DNA from: 0-14-3-00-62-12 sp034440555
GTDB lineage: Bacteria; Pseudomonadota; Gammaproteobacteria; Xanthomonadales; Ahniellaceae
Direction: 5' to 3'
Assembly: GCA_034440555.1 (NCBI GenBank)
Contig: JAWXCG010000119.1
Location: forward strand, 49,954-113,953
DNA length: 64,000 bases
In this document: piece by piece, positions 52,938 through 62,087 of the stretch
How the letters are laid out: every line of letters begins with the position of its first letter
Numbering within the stretch: position 1 is the first letter of the stretch
Program-made: the position numbers and the translations under genes
The notes under the pieces: model-generated
The model's database searches: none
What the model was told of the DNA's origin: nothing
The model's input: only the letters and a program-made list of their open reading frames with translations

Positions 52938-54820
52938 TCCCCCCCATTCGTCTGGATGGTGAGTCGTTGACGCGTGCCGATGTGCTGGAGATCAGCCGGG
53001 GCGCCAGCGTCGAGCTGTCGCCGCAGGCGCTGATCAAGGTTGAGCGGGCCGCTGCATTTCTCGCCGAGCAGGTGCGCCGCGAAGAGCCGATTTACGGTGT
53101 AACCACCGGTTTTGGCAGCAACGCCGACAAACTGCTCGGCGCGCGCCGCGCGCGTGACGACCTGCCCGGCGGGAATCCGGAACCACGTAGCGATACGTTG
53201 CTGGAAGAACTGCAACACAACTTGATCATCACCCACGCGGTTTGTGTGGGTGAGCCCTTCGCGCAAGATGTTGTCCGCGCCATGCTCGGTCTGCGCATCA
53301 ACACGCTGCTGCGCGGACATTCGGGCATCCGCCCGGCGACACTGCAGACACTGACCGACATGCTCAATGTCGGAGTCATTCCGGTGGTGCCGAAGATGGG
53401 TTCGGTGGGTGCCAGCGGTGATCTGGCACCACTCTCGCATCTGGCGATTGTGCTACTCGGCGGTGGCGAGGCCTTCTACCAGGGCGAGCGGCTGACCGGC
53501 GCCGTCGCGATGGCGCGTGCCGGATTGCAACCGGTACGCCTGTCGTTCAAGGAAGGTCTGGCGCTGAACAATGGCACTACCCAGATGCTGGCCTGCGCCA
53601 CGCTGGTGTTGGCGCGAATGGAGGCGTTGCTGCAAACCGCGGATCTCGCCGCCTGCATGACGCTGGAAGCGTTCGCCGGGCGCAGCGGAGCGTTTGAAGA
53701 GGATGTGCATGCGCTGCGTCCCCATCCTGGACAGGTAGCCACTGCACGGCACGTGCGTGGTCTGTTTGGCGGCTCGAGACTGATCGATATTCCCTATCAC
53801 CTCGTCCCGCGTTTTCGCACATGGTTGCCGGACAGTTGGCGCGAGCCGGCAGACCAAGCGCATCGTTTCGATATTTGCTGGGACTACGTGCCGCCCGCGC
53901 AACGTCATGGTCGCGAGAATTTTTACAAACGCTTCCTGCCGTTCAAGGGTGGTAAAAAGCATCAGCCGCAGGACGCTTACTCGCTGCGTTGCATGCCACA
54001 GGTGCACGGCGCGGTGCGTGATGCCTATGCCCAGGCCTGTCGTGTGATCGATATCGAGCTGAATGCAGTCACCGACAATCCGCTGGTGTTTCCGGACCGG
54101 GCGCATGCCCGCAACATCGAGGACCAGGTGATCTCGGCCGGGCATTTTCATGGCATGCCACTGGCGCTTGCCATGTCCTATCTGAAGGCCGCGATTCCTG
54201 TTTTGGCCAGCATCTCGGAACGGCGCATCAACAAGCTGGTCGACCCGGCTACCAACGATGGTCTGCCAGCGTTCCTGATCGGCAACGAGGACGCGACTGA
54301 CTCGGGCTTCATGATCGTGCAGTACACCGCCGCCGCGCTGGTCAACGATCTGGCAACACGTGCGCATCCAGCATCGGTCTACTCGGTGCCGACCAGCGCC
54401 AATGCCGAAGATCACGTCTCCATGGGCGCCAATGAGGCGCGTCATGTGCTGGAGATGAGCGCGGATCTGGCGCGTGTTCTGGCATTGGAGATGTATACCG
54501 CGGCGCAGGCGCTGGACTATCGCCAGGAGATGCTCAACTCGGCGCGCACACTTGCTGCTCGAGGTGATGTCGATGCATTCATCGAAAAAATATCCAACGC
54601 ACCAGCAACTGACTCCGCGTCGTTTACACAGTTCCGCCACGAAGTCGCGGCGTTGATGCACGAGCTGGCGATAGCTCCGCAGTTCACCCCGTCGGCGTTG
54701 ATTGCGCAGACACTGGCCCAGGTTCGCAGCCAGATTGCGTTCATGGACCGCGATCGCGCGATGGATGGTGATGTCGCCAAAATCTGTGCGATGGTGGAGG
54801 ATGGCATTCTGCTGAGGTAA
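52934..54820 (+). CDS. Histidine/aromatic amino acid ammonia-lyase family protein with insertion
   Basis: A 628-residue MIO-dependent lyase; typical HutH is ~510. The self-forming cofactor A160-S161-G162 lies in GSVGASGDLAPLSH; the catalytic Tyr loop is IYGVTTGFGSNAD; LNNGTTQML and AYSLRCMPQVHGA are intact, as is NAEDHVSMG. Residues ~280-345 (LIDIPYHLVPRFRTWLPDSW to KRFLPFKGGKKHQP) are an extra stretch in the arm before the AYSLRC motif. No hutU, hutI or hutG is nearby; instead it overlaps hisS. It may deaminate histidine, tyrosine or phenylalanine, or be a mutase; substrate is unresolved. Confidence 0.85.
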   Translation: MIPPIRLDGESLTRADVLEISRGASVELSPQALIKVERAAAFLAEQVRREEPIYGVTTGFGSNADKLLGARRARDDLPGGNPEPRSDTLLEELQHNLIITHAVCVGEPFAQDVVRAMLGLRINTLLRGHSGIRPATLQTLTDMLNVGVIPVVPKMGSVGASGDLAPLSHLAIVLLGGGEAFYQGERLTGAVAMARAGLQPVRLSFKEGLALNNGTTQMLACATLVLARMEALLQTADLAACMTLEAFAGRSGAFEEDVHALRPHPGQVATARHVRGLFGGSRLIDIPYHLVPRFRTWLPDSWREPADQAHRFDICWDYVPPAQRHGRENFYKRFLPFKGGKKHQPQDAYSLRCMPQVHGAVRDAYAQACRVIDIELNAVTDNPLVFPDRAHARNIEDQVISAGHFHGMPLALAMSYLKAAIPVLASISERRINKLVDPATNDGLPAFLIGNEDATDSGFMIVQYTAAALVNDLATRAHPASVYSVPTSANAEDHVSMGANEARHVLEMSADLARVLALEMYTAAQALDYRQEMLNSARTLAARGDVDAFIEKISNAPATDSASFTQFRHEVAALMHELAIAPQFTPSALIAQTLAQVRSQIAFMDRDRAMDGDVAKICAMVEDGILLR

Positions 54821-54842
54821 ACCCTTGACGCGCGCATCGCGA

Positions 54843-56666
54843 TCACTCGGATTCGGGCGCCATCACTACCCGATTGCGCCCTTGTTCCTTGGCCACGTAC
54901 AGGGCTCGATCAGCCTGCTGCAGCAACTCACGCGCGTGCCCCAGACGATTGCGCGGCTGTGTCGTGAAACCGATGCTCACCGTGACCGCCAGTTTTTGCT
55001 CCGCGTGACTGACTCGCATCGCTTCAATTTCCTTCCTGAGCAATTCGGCGCGCGCGTTGGCTGTGCGGCGATCGGCGCCGGGCAGCAGCACGACAAACTC
55101 CTCGCCGCCGAAACGGGCCACGAAATCGTCTGTCTCACGAATGCACGAGCGTAACTTTGATGCCACGGCACATAGGCAGCTGTCGCCGGCCAAATGGCCG
55201 TAGCGATCGTTGATCAGCTTGAAGTGGTCTATATCCACCATGAGCAAGGACAGCGGCTCGCCGCGTTCATGCGCAATCTTGAGTGCCCGCTCCAGCTCTT
55301 CATCCAGGAAGTAACGATTGTGCGCGCCGGTCAGTCCGTCGCGCTGGCTGTATTCGCGCAGGCGACGGTTAGCGCTCTGCAATTCACCCAAGGCTTCATT
55401 CAGTTCGTTGGTGCGCTGATTGACGCGCAACTCCATTCGCTCTGCGTTTTCGGCGTGCAGTTGGTGGTTTTCACGTTGAAGTTCGTTAATGCGGAACGCC
55501 AACGCGAATGACAACAGAACCATTTCTGCGGCTGACCCGAACAGAATTCCATATTCGGTGAAGATATTCTTCGGCAGAAGCCCGAACGAAACCGCGGCAT
55601 AGACAACGATTCCAATCAACATCATGGTCCAGGCGAGCAGGTAGTACTTGGCCGCTTGCAGCCGACTTCGCCATGCGCTGATTGCAGAGCCGATGGCGAC
55701 CGCGGCGACCAGGAACACGCTGGCGGTTTCCAGGCGGATCGCCAGGCGATAGCCGATAAACGGCGCCGCGATCAATAGCACGGACATACTGATCATCAGC
55801 GCTACCAGGATTCTGTTGGCAGCAGGTGCGCGCTCGCGCAAGTCCAGGAAGCGTCGAGTGAAGGCCAGCACCGCAATCAGCGCAGCCGGGATAAACAAGA
55901 TCAGCGCGAAGTCGTCCCAAACCGGCGCGTTTGGCCACAGGTACTGATAGGTGAGACCGTTGATGTTGGCCTGCACGGTGACGAACAGGGCGGCATACAG
56001 CACGTAATAGAGAAAGCTGCGATCTCGCGTGGACAGGAACAAAAGCAGGTTATAAGCGAGCAAGCCAAAGATCAGGCCGTAGTACATGCCGAGGCCTAAT
56101 TGCCAGTGTTGGTTGTGGCCCAGAAAGGCAGTTTCTGTAATCAGCAGCAGTGGTACCTGCATCGAGCTTTCGGTATCGACGCGCAGCAGAAGTTCGCGAC
56201 TCTGTCCTTTGGGGATATCGAGCGCGAAGTTGAAATGGCGATGCGAAAATCGGCGAGCGGAAAACGGTTCGCGATCACCTCCACGTTGGAGTTTGCGCGC
56301 GCCATTGGCATCGTAGACGTACAGGTCTAGCTGGTCGAGCAATGCATACTCGATTACCAGCAGCCAGTTCGGATCCGGATTTGACTGGTTGAACGCAGTC
56401 AGGTGAAACCAGTACACACCTGTGGAAAAGCCATAGGTGGGTGGCCAGCTTTCGACGCGCATCGCGGAATCACGGCGTAGTTGCGCCAGTGCCTGATCAG
56501 CAAGAAGTTTGCCTTCGGGATCAATCAGGAAGCGAAGGGCACTCAAGGGCACGGCCTCGGTCTGGCCGGCGACCAGCAACACCCGGTCACCGTCTTCAGA
56601 TGCCGCGGCGCCAACGGCGCAGCAGTGAATGAGCATCAACAACAGGATGGCGCGTATTCGAGTCAC
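54843..56666 (-). CDS. 7TMR-DISM diguanylate cyclase (GGDEF)
   Basis: A 607-residue membrane enzyme predicted to make c-di-GMP. Signal peptide, an extracytoplasmic 7TMR-DISM extracellular beta domain (about 30-175; PTYGFSTGVYWFHLTAFN), seven transmembrane helices (about 185-385), a coiled coil (MELRVNQRTNELNEALGELQ) and a GGDEF domain (about 435-600) with DGLTGAHNRYFLDEEL, DIDHFKLINDRYGHLAGD and active-site GGEEF. GTG 56666. It sits between the ammonia-lyase gene and the his operon, diverging from hisR across 116 bases. The RETD near the I-site is one residue out of register, so product inhibition is uncertain. Confidence 0.92.
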   Translation of the reverse strand: MTRIRAILLLMLIHCCAVGAAASEDGDRVLLVAGQTEAVPLSALRFLIDPEGKLLADQALAQLRRDSAMRVESWPPTYGFSTGVYWFHLTAFNQSNPDPNWLLVIEYALLDQLDLYVYDANGARKLQRGGDREPFSARRFSHRHFNFALDIPKGQSRELLLRVDTESSMQVPLLLITETAFLGHNQHWQLGLGMYYGLIFGLLAYNLLLFLSTRDRSFLYYVLYAALFVTVQANINGLTYQYLWPNAPVWDDFALILFIPAALIAVLAFTRRFLDLRERAPAANRILVALMISMSVLLIAAPFIGYRLAIRLETASVFLVAAVAIGSAISAWRSRLQAAKYYLLAWTMMLIGIVVYAAVSFGLLPKNIFTEYGILFGSAAEMVLLSFALAFRINELQRENHQLHAENAERMELRVNQRTNELNEALGELQSANRRLREYSQRDGLTGAHNRYFLDEELERALKIAHERGEPLSLLMVDIDHFKLINDRYGHLAGDSCLCAVASKLRSCIRETDDFVARFGGEEFVVLLPGADRRTANARAELLRKEIEAMRVSHAEQKLAVTVSIGFTTQPRNRLGHARELLQQADRALYVAKEQGRNRVVMAPESE

Positions 56667-56711
56667 CCAAGAACCCCCGGCTCAGCTAAAGATAGCGAGC
56701 TCGTCGGCGTA

Positions 56712-56756
56712 TTGCTTGCCATGCTCAATCTCGCGTGTAATAATGCGCTATCACAC
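56712..56756 (+). promoter_or_regulatory. his operon promoter with overlapping operator-like palindrome
   Basis: TTGCTT (56712-56717), 18 bases, TGTAAT (56736-56741) make a plausible sigma-70 promoter. Over the -10 lies an inverted repeat GTGTAATA ATGCGC TATCACAC (56735-56756; seven of eight bases match). The first gene after it encodes a TrpR-like DNA-binding protein, so an autoregulatory operator is likely. Confidence 0.5.
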
Positions 56757-56782
56757 TGTTGTGCTGGAACGAAACTGTATTC

Positions 56783-57133
56783 ATGAAGAAGCGCTGGGTC
56801 AAGCTGGACGATGCAACCGCCGTGCATCCCGACCTGTTCGATGCGCTTGCCAGCATGCATTCGGCAGAGGAAGTGCGCGAATTGATGCTGGACCTGTGCA
56901 CACCGGCGGAGTTGGAAGCGTTGGCCGACCGTTGGAATGTGGTGCCGCATCTGTTGCAGGGTGTGCCCTATCGCGAAATTCATGATTTGACCGCGGTCAG
57001 CGTCACCACTATCGGGCGCGTCGCGAGATGTCTGACCATGGGTGAGGGAGGCTATCAATTGGCATCACGACGCCTGGCACTACCGCGCACAATCGATACA
57101 CCCCGAAATGCCAGCAAGGGAAGGCAGAAATGA
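56783..57133 (+). CDS. hisR: TrpR-like (YerC/YecD-type) regulator heading the his operon
   Basis: A 116-residue Trp-repressor-fold DNA-binding protein. LMLDLCTPAELEALADRWNVVPHLLQGVPYREIHDLTAVSVTTIGRVARCL (read in parts) contains the helix-turn-helix with the recognition part VSVTTIGRV. ATG 56783 starts KKRWVKLDD; its stop overlaps hisG as ATGA. In Xanthomonas and Xylella an orthologous gene stands at the same place. It probably represses the his operon with histidine or a related signal as co-repressor; the ligand is inferred. Confidence 0.85.
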   Translation: MKKRWVKLDDATAVHPDLFDALASMHSAEEVRELMLDLCTPAELEALADRWNVVPHLLQGVPYREIHDLTAVSVTTIGRVARCLTMGEGGYQLASRRLALPRTIDTPRNASKGRQK

Positions 57134-58029
57134 AAACTCGTGATCGTTTGAGAATTGCGGTTCAAAAGTCGGGTCGTCTGTCGGATGCTTCTCAGCAACT
57201 TTTGGCCCAATGCGGGCTCAAATTTCGGCAGAGTCGCGATAAATTGTTCTGCTTCGGAGAGACTCATCCGGTGGATTTGTTGCTGGTACGCGATGATGAT
57301 ATTCCCGGTCTGATCTCCGAAGGCGTCTGCGACCTGGGATTCGTTGGACGTAACGTGCTCGAGGAGCTGCGCCTGGAGCAGGTGGCATTGACTGGCAGCA
57401 GTGTCCTTCAGGAACTCAGGGCGCTTGGCTATGGCGGCTGTCGGTTGTCGATCGCGACACCGCAGGATGAGTTGTTCGAAGGTGCTCAGAGCCTTTCGGG
57501 GCGGCGGATCGCAACCAGCTATCCGCGCCTTCTCGCACGATATCTGGCCAGCGAAGGGGTCACCGCGCAGATTGTCGTGCTGTCTGGCTCGGTCGAGATT
57601 GCGCCGAGGCTGGGCAGTGCTGACGTGATCTGCGATCTGGTGTCGTCTGGCGCCACACTCGTTGCCAATCAACTCAAGGAATCGGTGAAGATTCTGGACA
57701 GCGAAGCGGTGCTCGCCGCGTCCACCACAGAGTTTCTTGACGCGCGACAGCCGATGCTGGATCTGTTGCTGCGACGACTCGATGGCGTGATGGCGGTGCG
57801 CGAGACTCGGCTTCTGTTGATGCGTGCCAAACGATCCGCGCTCGACAGCGTGCGTAGTTCATTGCCGCGACACTCCACCACCACAGTGATGGCTGTGCAG
57901 GGCGAGGATGATCAACTGGCATTGCAAACCGTCGTTTCCGGTACCTTCGGCTGGGCCGAGTTGGAAGCAATACAACTGGCTGGCGCCACGCAACTGTTGG
58001 TACTGCCGGTGGAGAGGATGCTGGCATGA
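57130..58029 (+). CDS. hisG: ATP phosphoribosyltransferase, long form
   Basis: A 299-residue HisG carrying out the first step of histidine synthesis (PRPP plus ATP). LRIAVQKSGRLSDASQQLL, DLLLVRDDDIPGLISEGVCDLGFVGRN (in parts), and ADVICDLVSSGATL are catalytic-domain signatures; the C-terminal ~85 residues (LLMRAKRSALDSVRSSLPRHSTTT onward) are the ACT-like histidine-binding domain, so no HisZ is needed. Overlaps hisD by ATGA. Confidence 0.97.
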   Translation: MKTRDRLRIAVQKSGRLSDASQQLLAQCGLKFRQSRDKLFCFGETHPVDLLLVRDDDIPGLISEGVCDLGFVGRNVLEELRLEQVALTGSSVLQELRALGYGGCRLSIATPQDELFEGAQSLSGRRIATSYPRLLARYLASEGVTAQIVVLSGSVEIAPRLGSADVICDLVSSGATLVANQLKESVKILDSEAVLAASTTEFLDARQPMLDLLLRRLDGVMAVRETRLLLMRAKRSALDSVRSSLPRHSTTTVMAVQGEDDQLALQTVVSGTFGWAELEAIQLAGATQLLVLPVERMLA

Positions 58030-59339
58030 GACCGATTGAGTGGAGTCGCCTGGATGAGGCGGAGCGAACCGAGGCGTTGCGGCGACCATTGCAGCAGCGA
58101 CAATCAGAAATCGCAGCAGATGTGGCGCGTCTGATCGAACAGGTGCGCGCCGACGGCGACGCTACGCTGCGGGCACTGACACGGCGCTTCGATGGCGTGG
58201 AACTCGATGCGATCGAAGTTGCAGCGCAAGAGTTCGACGCAGCCGCCGCATCGCTGCCGGCCGACCTGCGTGCGGCGATCGATGAGGCGTATGAACGCAT
58301 TCGCGTCTTTCATCTTGCTGGAGTGCCCAACGATCTACGGGTGGAAACTGCGCCTGGCGTTGTCTGTGAACGAATCTCGCGCGCGATTCCGGCGGTAGGG
58401 CTGTATGTGCCTGCTGGTACCGCACCGCTGCCTTCGACCGCATTGATGCTCGGTGTGCCAGCGCAGATCGCCGGTTGCGTAGATGTCGTCATGTGTTCAC
58501 CGCCGCAGAAAGATGGGCGGGTTGAACCGAGCGTGTTGTATGCGGCAAGCTGCTGCGGAATTCGTCGTGTATTCAAACTTGGCGGCGCACAGGCGATCGC
58601 GGCCATGGCGTATGGCACCGCGACGGTGCCGCGTTGCGACAAAGTGTTCGGGCCAGGCAATGCCTGGGTGACCGCGGCCAAGATGGTTGTCGCGGCAGAC
58701 CCGGGCGGCGCGGCAATCGATCTGCCCGCCGGGCCGTCCGAGGTGTTGGTGATTGCCGATGACAGCGCCAGCGCTGAGTTTGTCGCTGCCGATTTGCTGT
58801 CGCAAGCCGAGCATGGCCCCGATTCCCAAGTGTTGCTCTTGGCCACGTCGTTCGAGTTGCTCACTGCAGTGCAATCGGCACTCGATGTGCAACTGGCACA
58901 ACTACCGCGTGCCGACATCGCACGCCTGGTACTTGCCAACAGCCGCATGATTGTTATTGACGGTGTGGCACAGGCTATAGCGATATCCAACCGATACGCG
59001 CCCGAACACCTGATCCTCTCGGTACGCGACGCGCGCAGTTGGGTTGCGCAGGTGCGCAGCGCCGGCTCGGTGTTTCTCGGCAATTATGCGCCCGAATCGG
59101 TTGGCGATTACTGCAGTGGTACCAACCATGTGTTGCCGACTTCTGGAGCCGCGCGTGCCTACAGCGGAGTTTCAGTGCAGAGTTTTCTCACCTTTATCAC
59201 CGTGCAGGAGCTCACTGTCGCCGGACTCGCTGGCATCGGCCCATGCGCCATCCGGTTGGCGCAAGCCGAAGGGCTGCAAGCGCATGCACGCGCAATCAGT
59301 CTGCGTTTGGATGCAGCGCTACCGGGTTCGCAATCATGA
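58026..59339 (+). CDS. hisD: Histidinol dehydrogenase
   Basis: A 437-residue zinc- and NAD-dependent enzyme oxidising histidinol to histidine, the last step. YVPAGTAPLPSTALMLGVPAQIAGC, FGPGNAWVTAAKMVVAAD, DLPAGPSEVLVIAD, and the catalytic Glu-His in NRYAPEHLIL are conserved. Length normal. It overlaps hisG and hisC by four bases each. Confidence 0.97.
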   Translation: MRPIEWSRLDEAERTEALRRPLQQRQSEIAADVARLIEQVRADGDATLRALTRRFDGVELDAIEVAAQEFDAAAASLPADLRAAIDEAYERIRVFHLAGVPNDLRVETAPGVVCERISRAIPAVGLYVPAGTAPLPSTALMLGVPAQIAGCVDVVMCSPPQKDGRVEPSVLYAASCCGIRRVFKLGGAQAIAAMAYGTATVPRCDKVFGPGNAWVTAAKMVVAADPGGAAIDLPAGPSEVLVIADDSASAEFVAADLLSQAEHGPDSQVLLLATSFELLTAVQSALDVQLAQLPRADIARLVLANSRMIVIDGVAQAIAISNRYAPEHLILSVRDARSWVAQVRSAGSVFLGNYAPESVGDYCSGTNHVLPTSGAARAYSGVSVQSFLTFITVQELTVAGLAGIGPCAIRLAQAEGLQAHARAISLRLDAALPGSQS

Positions 59340-60406
59340 GCGTGCTCGACCTGGCGCGTCCCGAATTGTTGCGCATGCAGGGATATTCTTCCGCGCGCAT
59401 GGAGGCCAGCGCGGGTCGGGTGTGGCTGAACGCGAATGAGCTGCCGTGGTCGCAAGCCGATGCAGCAGCCTGCGGGTTGAATCGCTACCCTGAGCCACAG
59501 CCCGCGGCCCTGGTGGCGGCGCTCGCTGCTCTCTACGCTACGCGGCCCGACCGGGTGCTGGTGGGGCGCGGCAGCGATGAGGCGATCGATCTGCTGACCC
59601 GCGCATTTTGTGCCGCGGGGGTCAGCAACGTTATCGTCTCACCACCGACCTTTGGCATGTATGCCGTGGCCGCCAGAGTGCAAGGCGCCGAAGTGCACGA
59701 AGTGAAGCTCCAGCGTTCACTCGGCTACAGCTACGACATGGCGAGTGTACTGGCTGCAGTCAACGCGCAGACACGCATCGTGTATCTGTGCACTCCCAAC
59801 AATCCCACCGGCAACGCGATCGAACCGGCATTGATTGAATCGATGGCGCAAGCGTTGAAGGACCGGGCGCTGCTGGTGGTGGACGAGGCCTATGCGGAAT
59901 TCAGCGATCACCCCAGCGCGCTGCCGCTACTTGAGCGCTTCGACAACTTGGTGGTGCTGCGCACTCTGAGCAAGGCGCATGGCCTCGCCGGTGCACGCAT
60001 TGGTGTCGCCATCGCAGCACAGCCCGTGATCGAATTGCTGCGCCGAATCATGCCGCCGTATCCGCTTCCATCAGCGTGTATCCAGGCAGCGCTCAATGCC
60101 CTGCAGCCCGCCGCGCTCCACGCAACACGGACTCGGGTGCAGCAGATCAGGAATGAGCGCGAACTTCTGCGTGCCGCGCTGATCGGCATTCGAGAAGTGA
60201 CTGAAGTGCTGCCTTCATCCGCGAATTTTCTCACGCTGCGCCTGCGCGATGCTGAAGCGACATACGTCGATTTCAGTGCGGCTGGTATTATCGTGCGCAG
60301 CCTGCGCAAGTATGCGGGGCTGGAAGATGCGTTGCGAATTTCGATCGGTACACCTGAAGAAAACCTCGCCGTGCTCGCGGTGCTCAAAACGCAGAGGGCG
60401 GCATGA
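59336..60406 (+). CDS. hisC: Histidinol-phosphate aminotransferase
   Basis: A 356-residue class II aminotransferase converting imidazole acetol phosphate to histidinol phosphate. WLNANELPWSQADA, NPTGNAIEPALIES, DEAYAEFSDHPS, and PLP-lysine motif RTLSKAHGLAGARIGVAIA are present. ATG 59336 overlaps hisD; the longer upstream frame is inside hisD. A second HisC-family gene occurs at 30906; this operon copy is the histidine-specific one. Confidence 0.96.
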   Translation: MSVLDLARPELLRMQGYSSARMEASAGRVWLNANELPWSQADAAACGLNRYPEPQPAALVAALAALYATRPDRVLVGRGSDEAIDLLTRAFCAAGVSNVIVSPPTFGMYAVAARVQGAEVHEVKLQRSLGYSYDMASVLAAVNAQTRIVYLCTPNNPTGNAIEPALIESMAQALKDRALLVVDEAYAEFSDHPSALPLLERFDNLVVLRTLSKAHGLAGARIGVAIAAQPVIELLRRIMPPYPLPSACIQAALNALQPAALHATRTRVQQIRNERELLRAALIGIREVTEVLPSSANFLTLRLRDAEATYVDFSAAGIIVRSLRKYAGLEDALRISIGTPEENLAVLAVLKTQRAA

Positions 60407-61473
60407 CCAGTTTGCGCAAGATCCTGTTTGTCGATCGCGATGGCACGATCATTGAAGAACCTGCGGATTTCCAGATCGACTCCTTGGAAAAACTGCGTCT
60501 GGTGCCCGGCGTTGTACCTGCGTTGCTGCGCTGTCGTGACGCAGGTTATCGGTTGGTGATGGTGTCGAATCAGGATGGACTGGGCACCGACAGCTTTCCG
60601 CAGCGTGACTTTGACAAGCCGCAGGGGTTCTTGCTTGAACTGTTGAAGTCGCAGGGCATCGAATTCGACGCGATTCACATCGATCCGCATTTCGCGCAGC
60701 AGAATGTGCCAACGCGAAAACCTGGCATCGGTATGATGCTCGACTACCTTCGTTCCGGAACGCTCGATTTCGCGCGCAGCGCCATGATCGGTGATCGCGA
60801 AACCGACATCGAGTTCGCGCACAATCTCGGGGTTAGGGGACTCAAACTCGGGCCCGATGCAAACTCATGGGCCGAGATCGCGCATATTCTGGTGGACGCG
60901 CCGCGTACTGCAACTGTTGAGCGCGCGACCAGTGAAACCCGCATCCGCGTCAGCGTTGATCTAGACCGCGAATCGCGTGCCGAGGTCGCCAGTGGAATTG
61001 GTTTTTTTGACCACATGCTGGAACAGATCGGACGCCATGGCGGCTTCTACCTGAGCTTGGTCTGCGCTGGCGACACCCACATCGACGAGCATCACAGCGT
61101 CGAGGATTCTGCGTTGGCGCTCGGCGAAGCGCTGCGTCAGGCGCTCGGCGACAAACGCGGTATTTCGCGCTATGGCTTCACCTTGCCGATGGACGAGACC
61201 CTGGCTGAGGCAGTGCTCGATCTATCTGGTCGCGCGCATTTCGTCTTCGATGGCGTATTTCCGCGTACAACACTCGGGGAGCTTTCGACCGAAATGGTGC
61301 CGCATTTTTTCCGTTCGCTGTGTGACGCGCTGGGTGCCAACTTGCATCTGAAGGTTCGCGGCGAAAATACACACCACATGGTTGAAGCCTGTTTCAAGGT
61401 ATTTGCTCGCGCACTCAGACAAGCGATCCGTCGCGAAGGTGGTGGCGTGCCCAGTACCAAGGGCAGCCTCTGA
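60403..61473 (+). CDS. hisB: Bifunctional histidinol-phosphatase/imidazoleglycerol-phosphate dehydratase
   Basis: A 356-residue fusion. Residues 1-165 are a HAD-type histidinol phosphatase (FVDRDGTII with nucleophile and acid Asp, SNQDGLGTDSFP, IGDRETDIEFA). Residues ~170-356 are IGPD (GFFDHMLEQIGRHGG, DEHHSVEDSALALGEAL, metal-binding HH motifs, LVPHFF-type region MVPHFFRSL). The phosphatase lacks the zinc-binding cysteines of E. coli HisB: where C-x-H...C-x-C is expected the sequence reads IDPHFAQQNVPTRKP. It overlaps hisC and hisH. Confidence 0.95.
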   Translation: MTSLRKILFVDRDGTIIEEPADFQIDSLEKLRLVPGVVPALLRCRDAGYRLVMVSNQDGLGTDSFPQRDFDKPQGFLLELLKSQGIEFDAIHIDPHFAQQNVPTRKPGIGMMLDYLRSGTLDFARSAMIGDRETDIEFAHNLGVRGLKLGPDANSWAEIAHILVDAPRTATVERATSETRIRVSVDLDRESRAEVASGIGFFDHMLEQIGRHGGFYLSLVCAGDTHIDEHHSVEDSALALGEALRQALGDKRGISRYGFTLPMDETLAEAVLDLSGRAHFVFDGVFPRTTLGELSTEMVPHFFRSLCDALGANLHLKVRGENTHHMVEACFKVFARALRQAIRREGGGVPSTKGSL

Positions 61474-62087
61474 TGAGCCAGCGTGGCGATTTCAATGTTG
61501 TGTTGGTGGATGCGGGTGGTAGTAATGTCGGTTCGGTGCAGGCGGCCTTGCAGCGACTCGGCGTTGCGGCCGAAATGACCGCCGATAGCGAGCACATCCG
61601 CGCTGCCAGTCACGTGATCTTGCCTGGCGTCGGAGCGGCGAGGCCGGGCATGCAGCGGCTCAGAGACAGCGGTCTGGATCTGCTCATTCCGCGACTGACG
61701 CAACCCGTATTGGGCGTTTGTCTCGGCATGCAATTGCTGTTTGAATCCTCGGAAGAAGCTGACACCCAGTGTTTGGGGGTGGTGCCGGGACGCGTCGCGC
61801 GTTTTTGCGAATCGACTTCTTTTCGCTTACCGCATATGGGCTGGAACAGTCTCGAACGTCTGACCGACGCGCCGCTGCTCAATGGCATACAAAGCGGAGA
61901 CTATGCCTATTTCGTGCACAGTTACGCTGCTCCGCTCGGTCCCGCCAGTGTTGCCTCCTGCCGCCATGGCCGCGTTTTCACCGCGGCCCTGTCGTGGAAA
62001 AACTTTCATGGCGCGCAGTTTCATCCGGAGCGTTCCGCTTCGGTAGGCGCGCGCCTGTTGGCCAATTTCCTCGAGATGAAGTCATGA
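61473..62087 (+). CDS. hisH: Imidazole glycerol phosphate synthase glutaminase subunit
   Basis: A 204-residue class I glutamine amidotransferase that feeds ammonia to HisF. Nucleophile Cys in GVCLGMQLLFESSE, and His and Glu in AQFHPERSASVGARLLANF. Its ATG shares one base with the hisB stop (TGATG), and it overlaps hisA by ATGA. Confidence 0.97.
   Translation: MSQRGDFNVVLVDAGGSNVGSVQAALQRLGVAAEMTADSEHIRAASHVILPGVGAARPGMQRLRDSGLDLLIPRLTQPVLGVCLGMQLLFESSEEADTQCLGVVPGRVARFCESTSFRLPHMGWNSLERLTDAPLLNGIQSGDYAYFVHSYAAPLGPASVASCRHGRVFTAALSWKNFHGAQFHPERSASVGARLLANFLEMKS

Noticed and set aside
53453..54661. 402-codon minus-strand open frame across the ammonia-lyase gene
   Set aside because: Shadow of the MIO-lyase coding strand; His- and Arg-rich with no motif.
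52934..54820. Calling the ammonia-lyase gene hutH of a histidine-utilisation operon
   Set aside because: No hutU, hutI, hutG or hutC nearby, a large insertion, and coupling to hisS; only the enzyme family is supported.
55080..55150. Canonical c-di-GMP inhibitory site (RxxD) in the GGDEF protein
   Set aside because: The RETDD stretch sits one residue out of register relative to GGEEF, so the I-site cannot be claimed.
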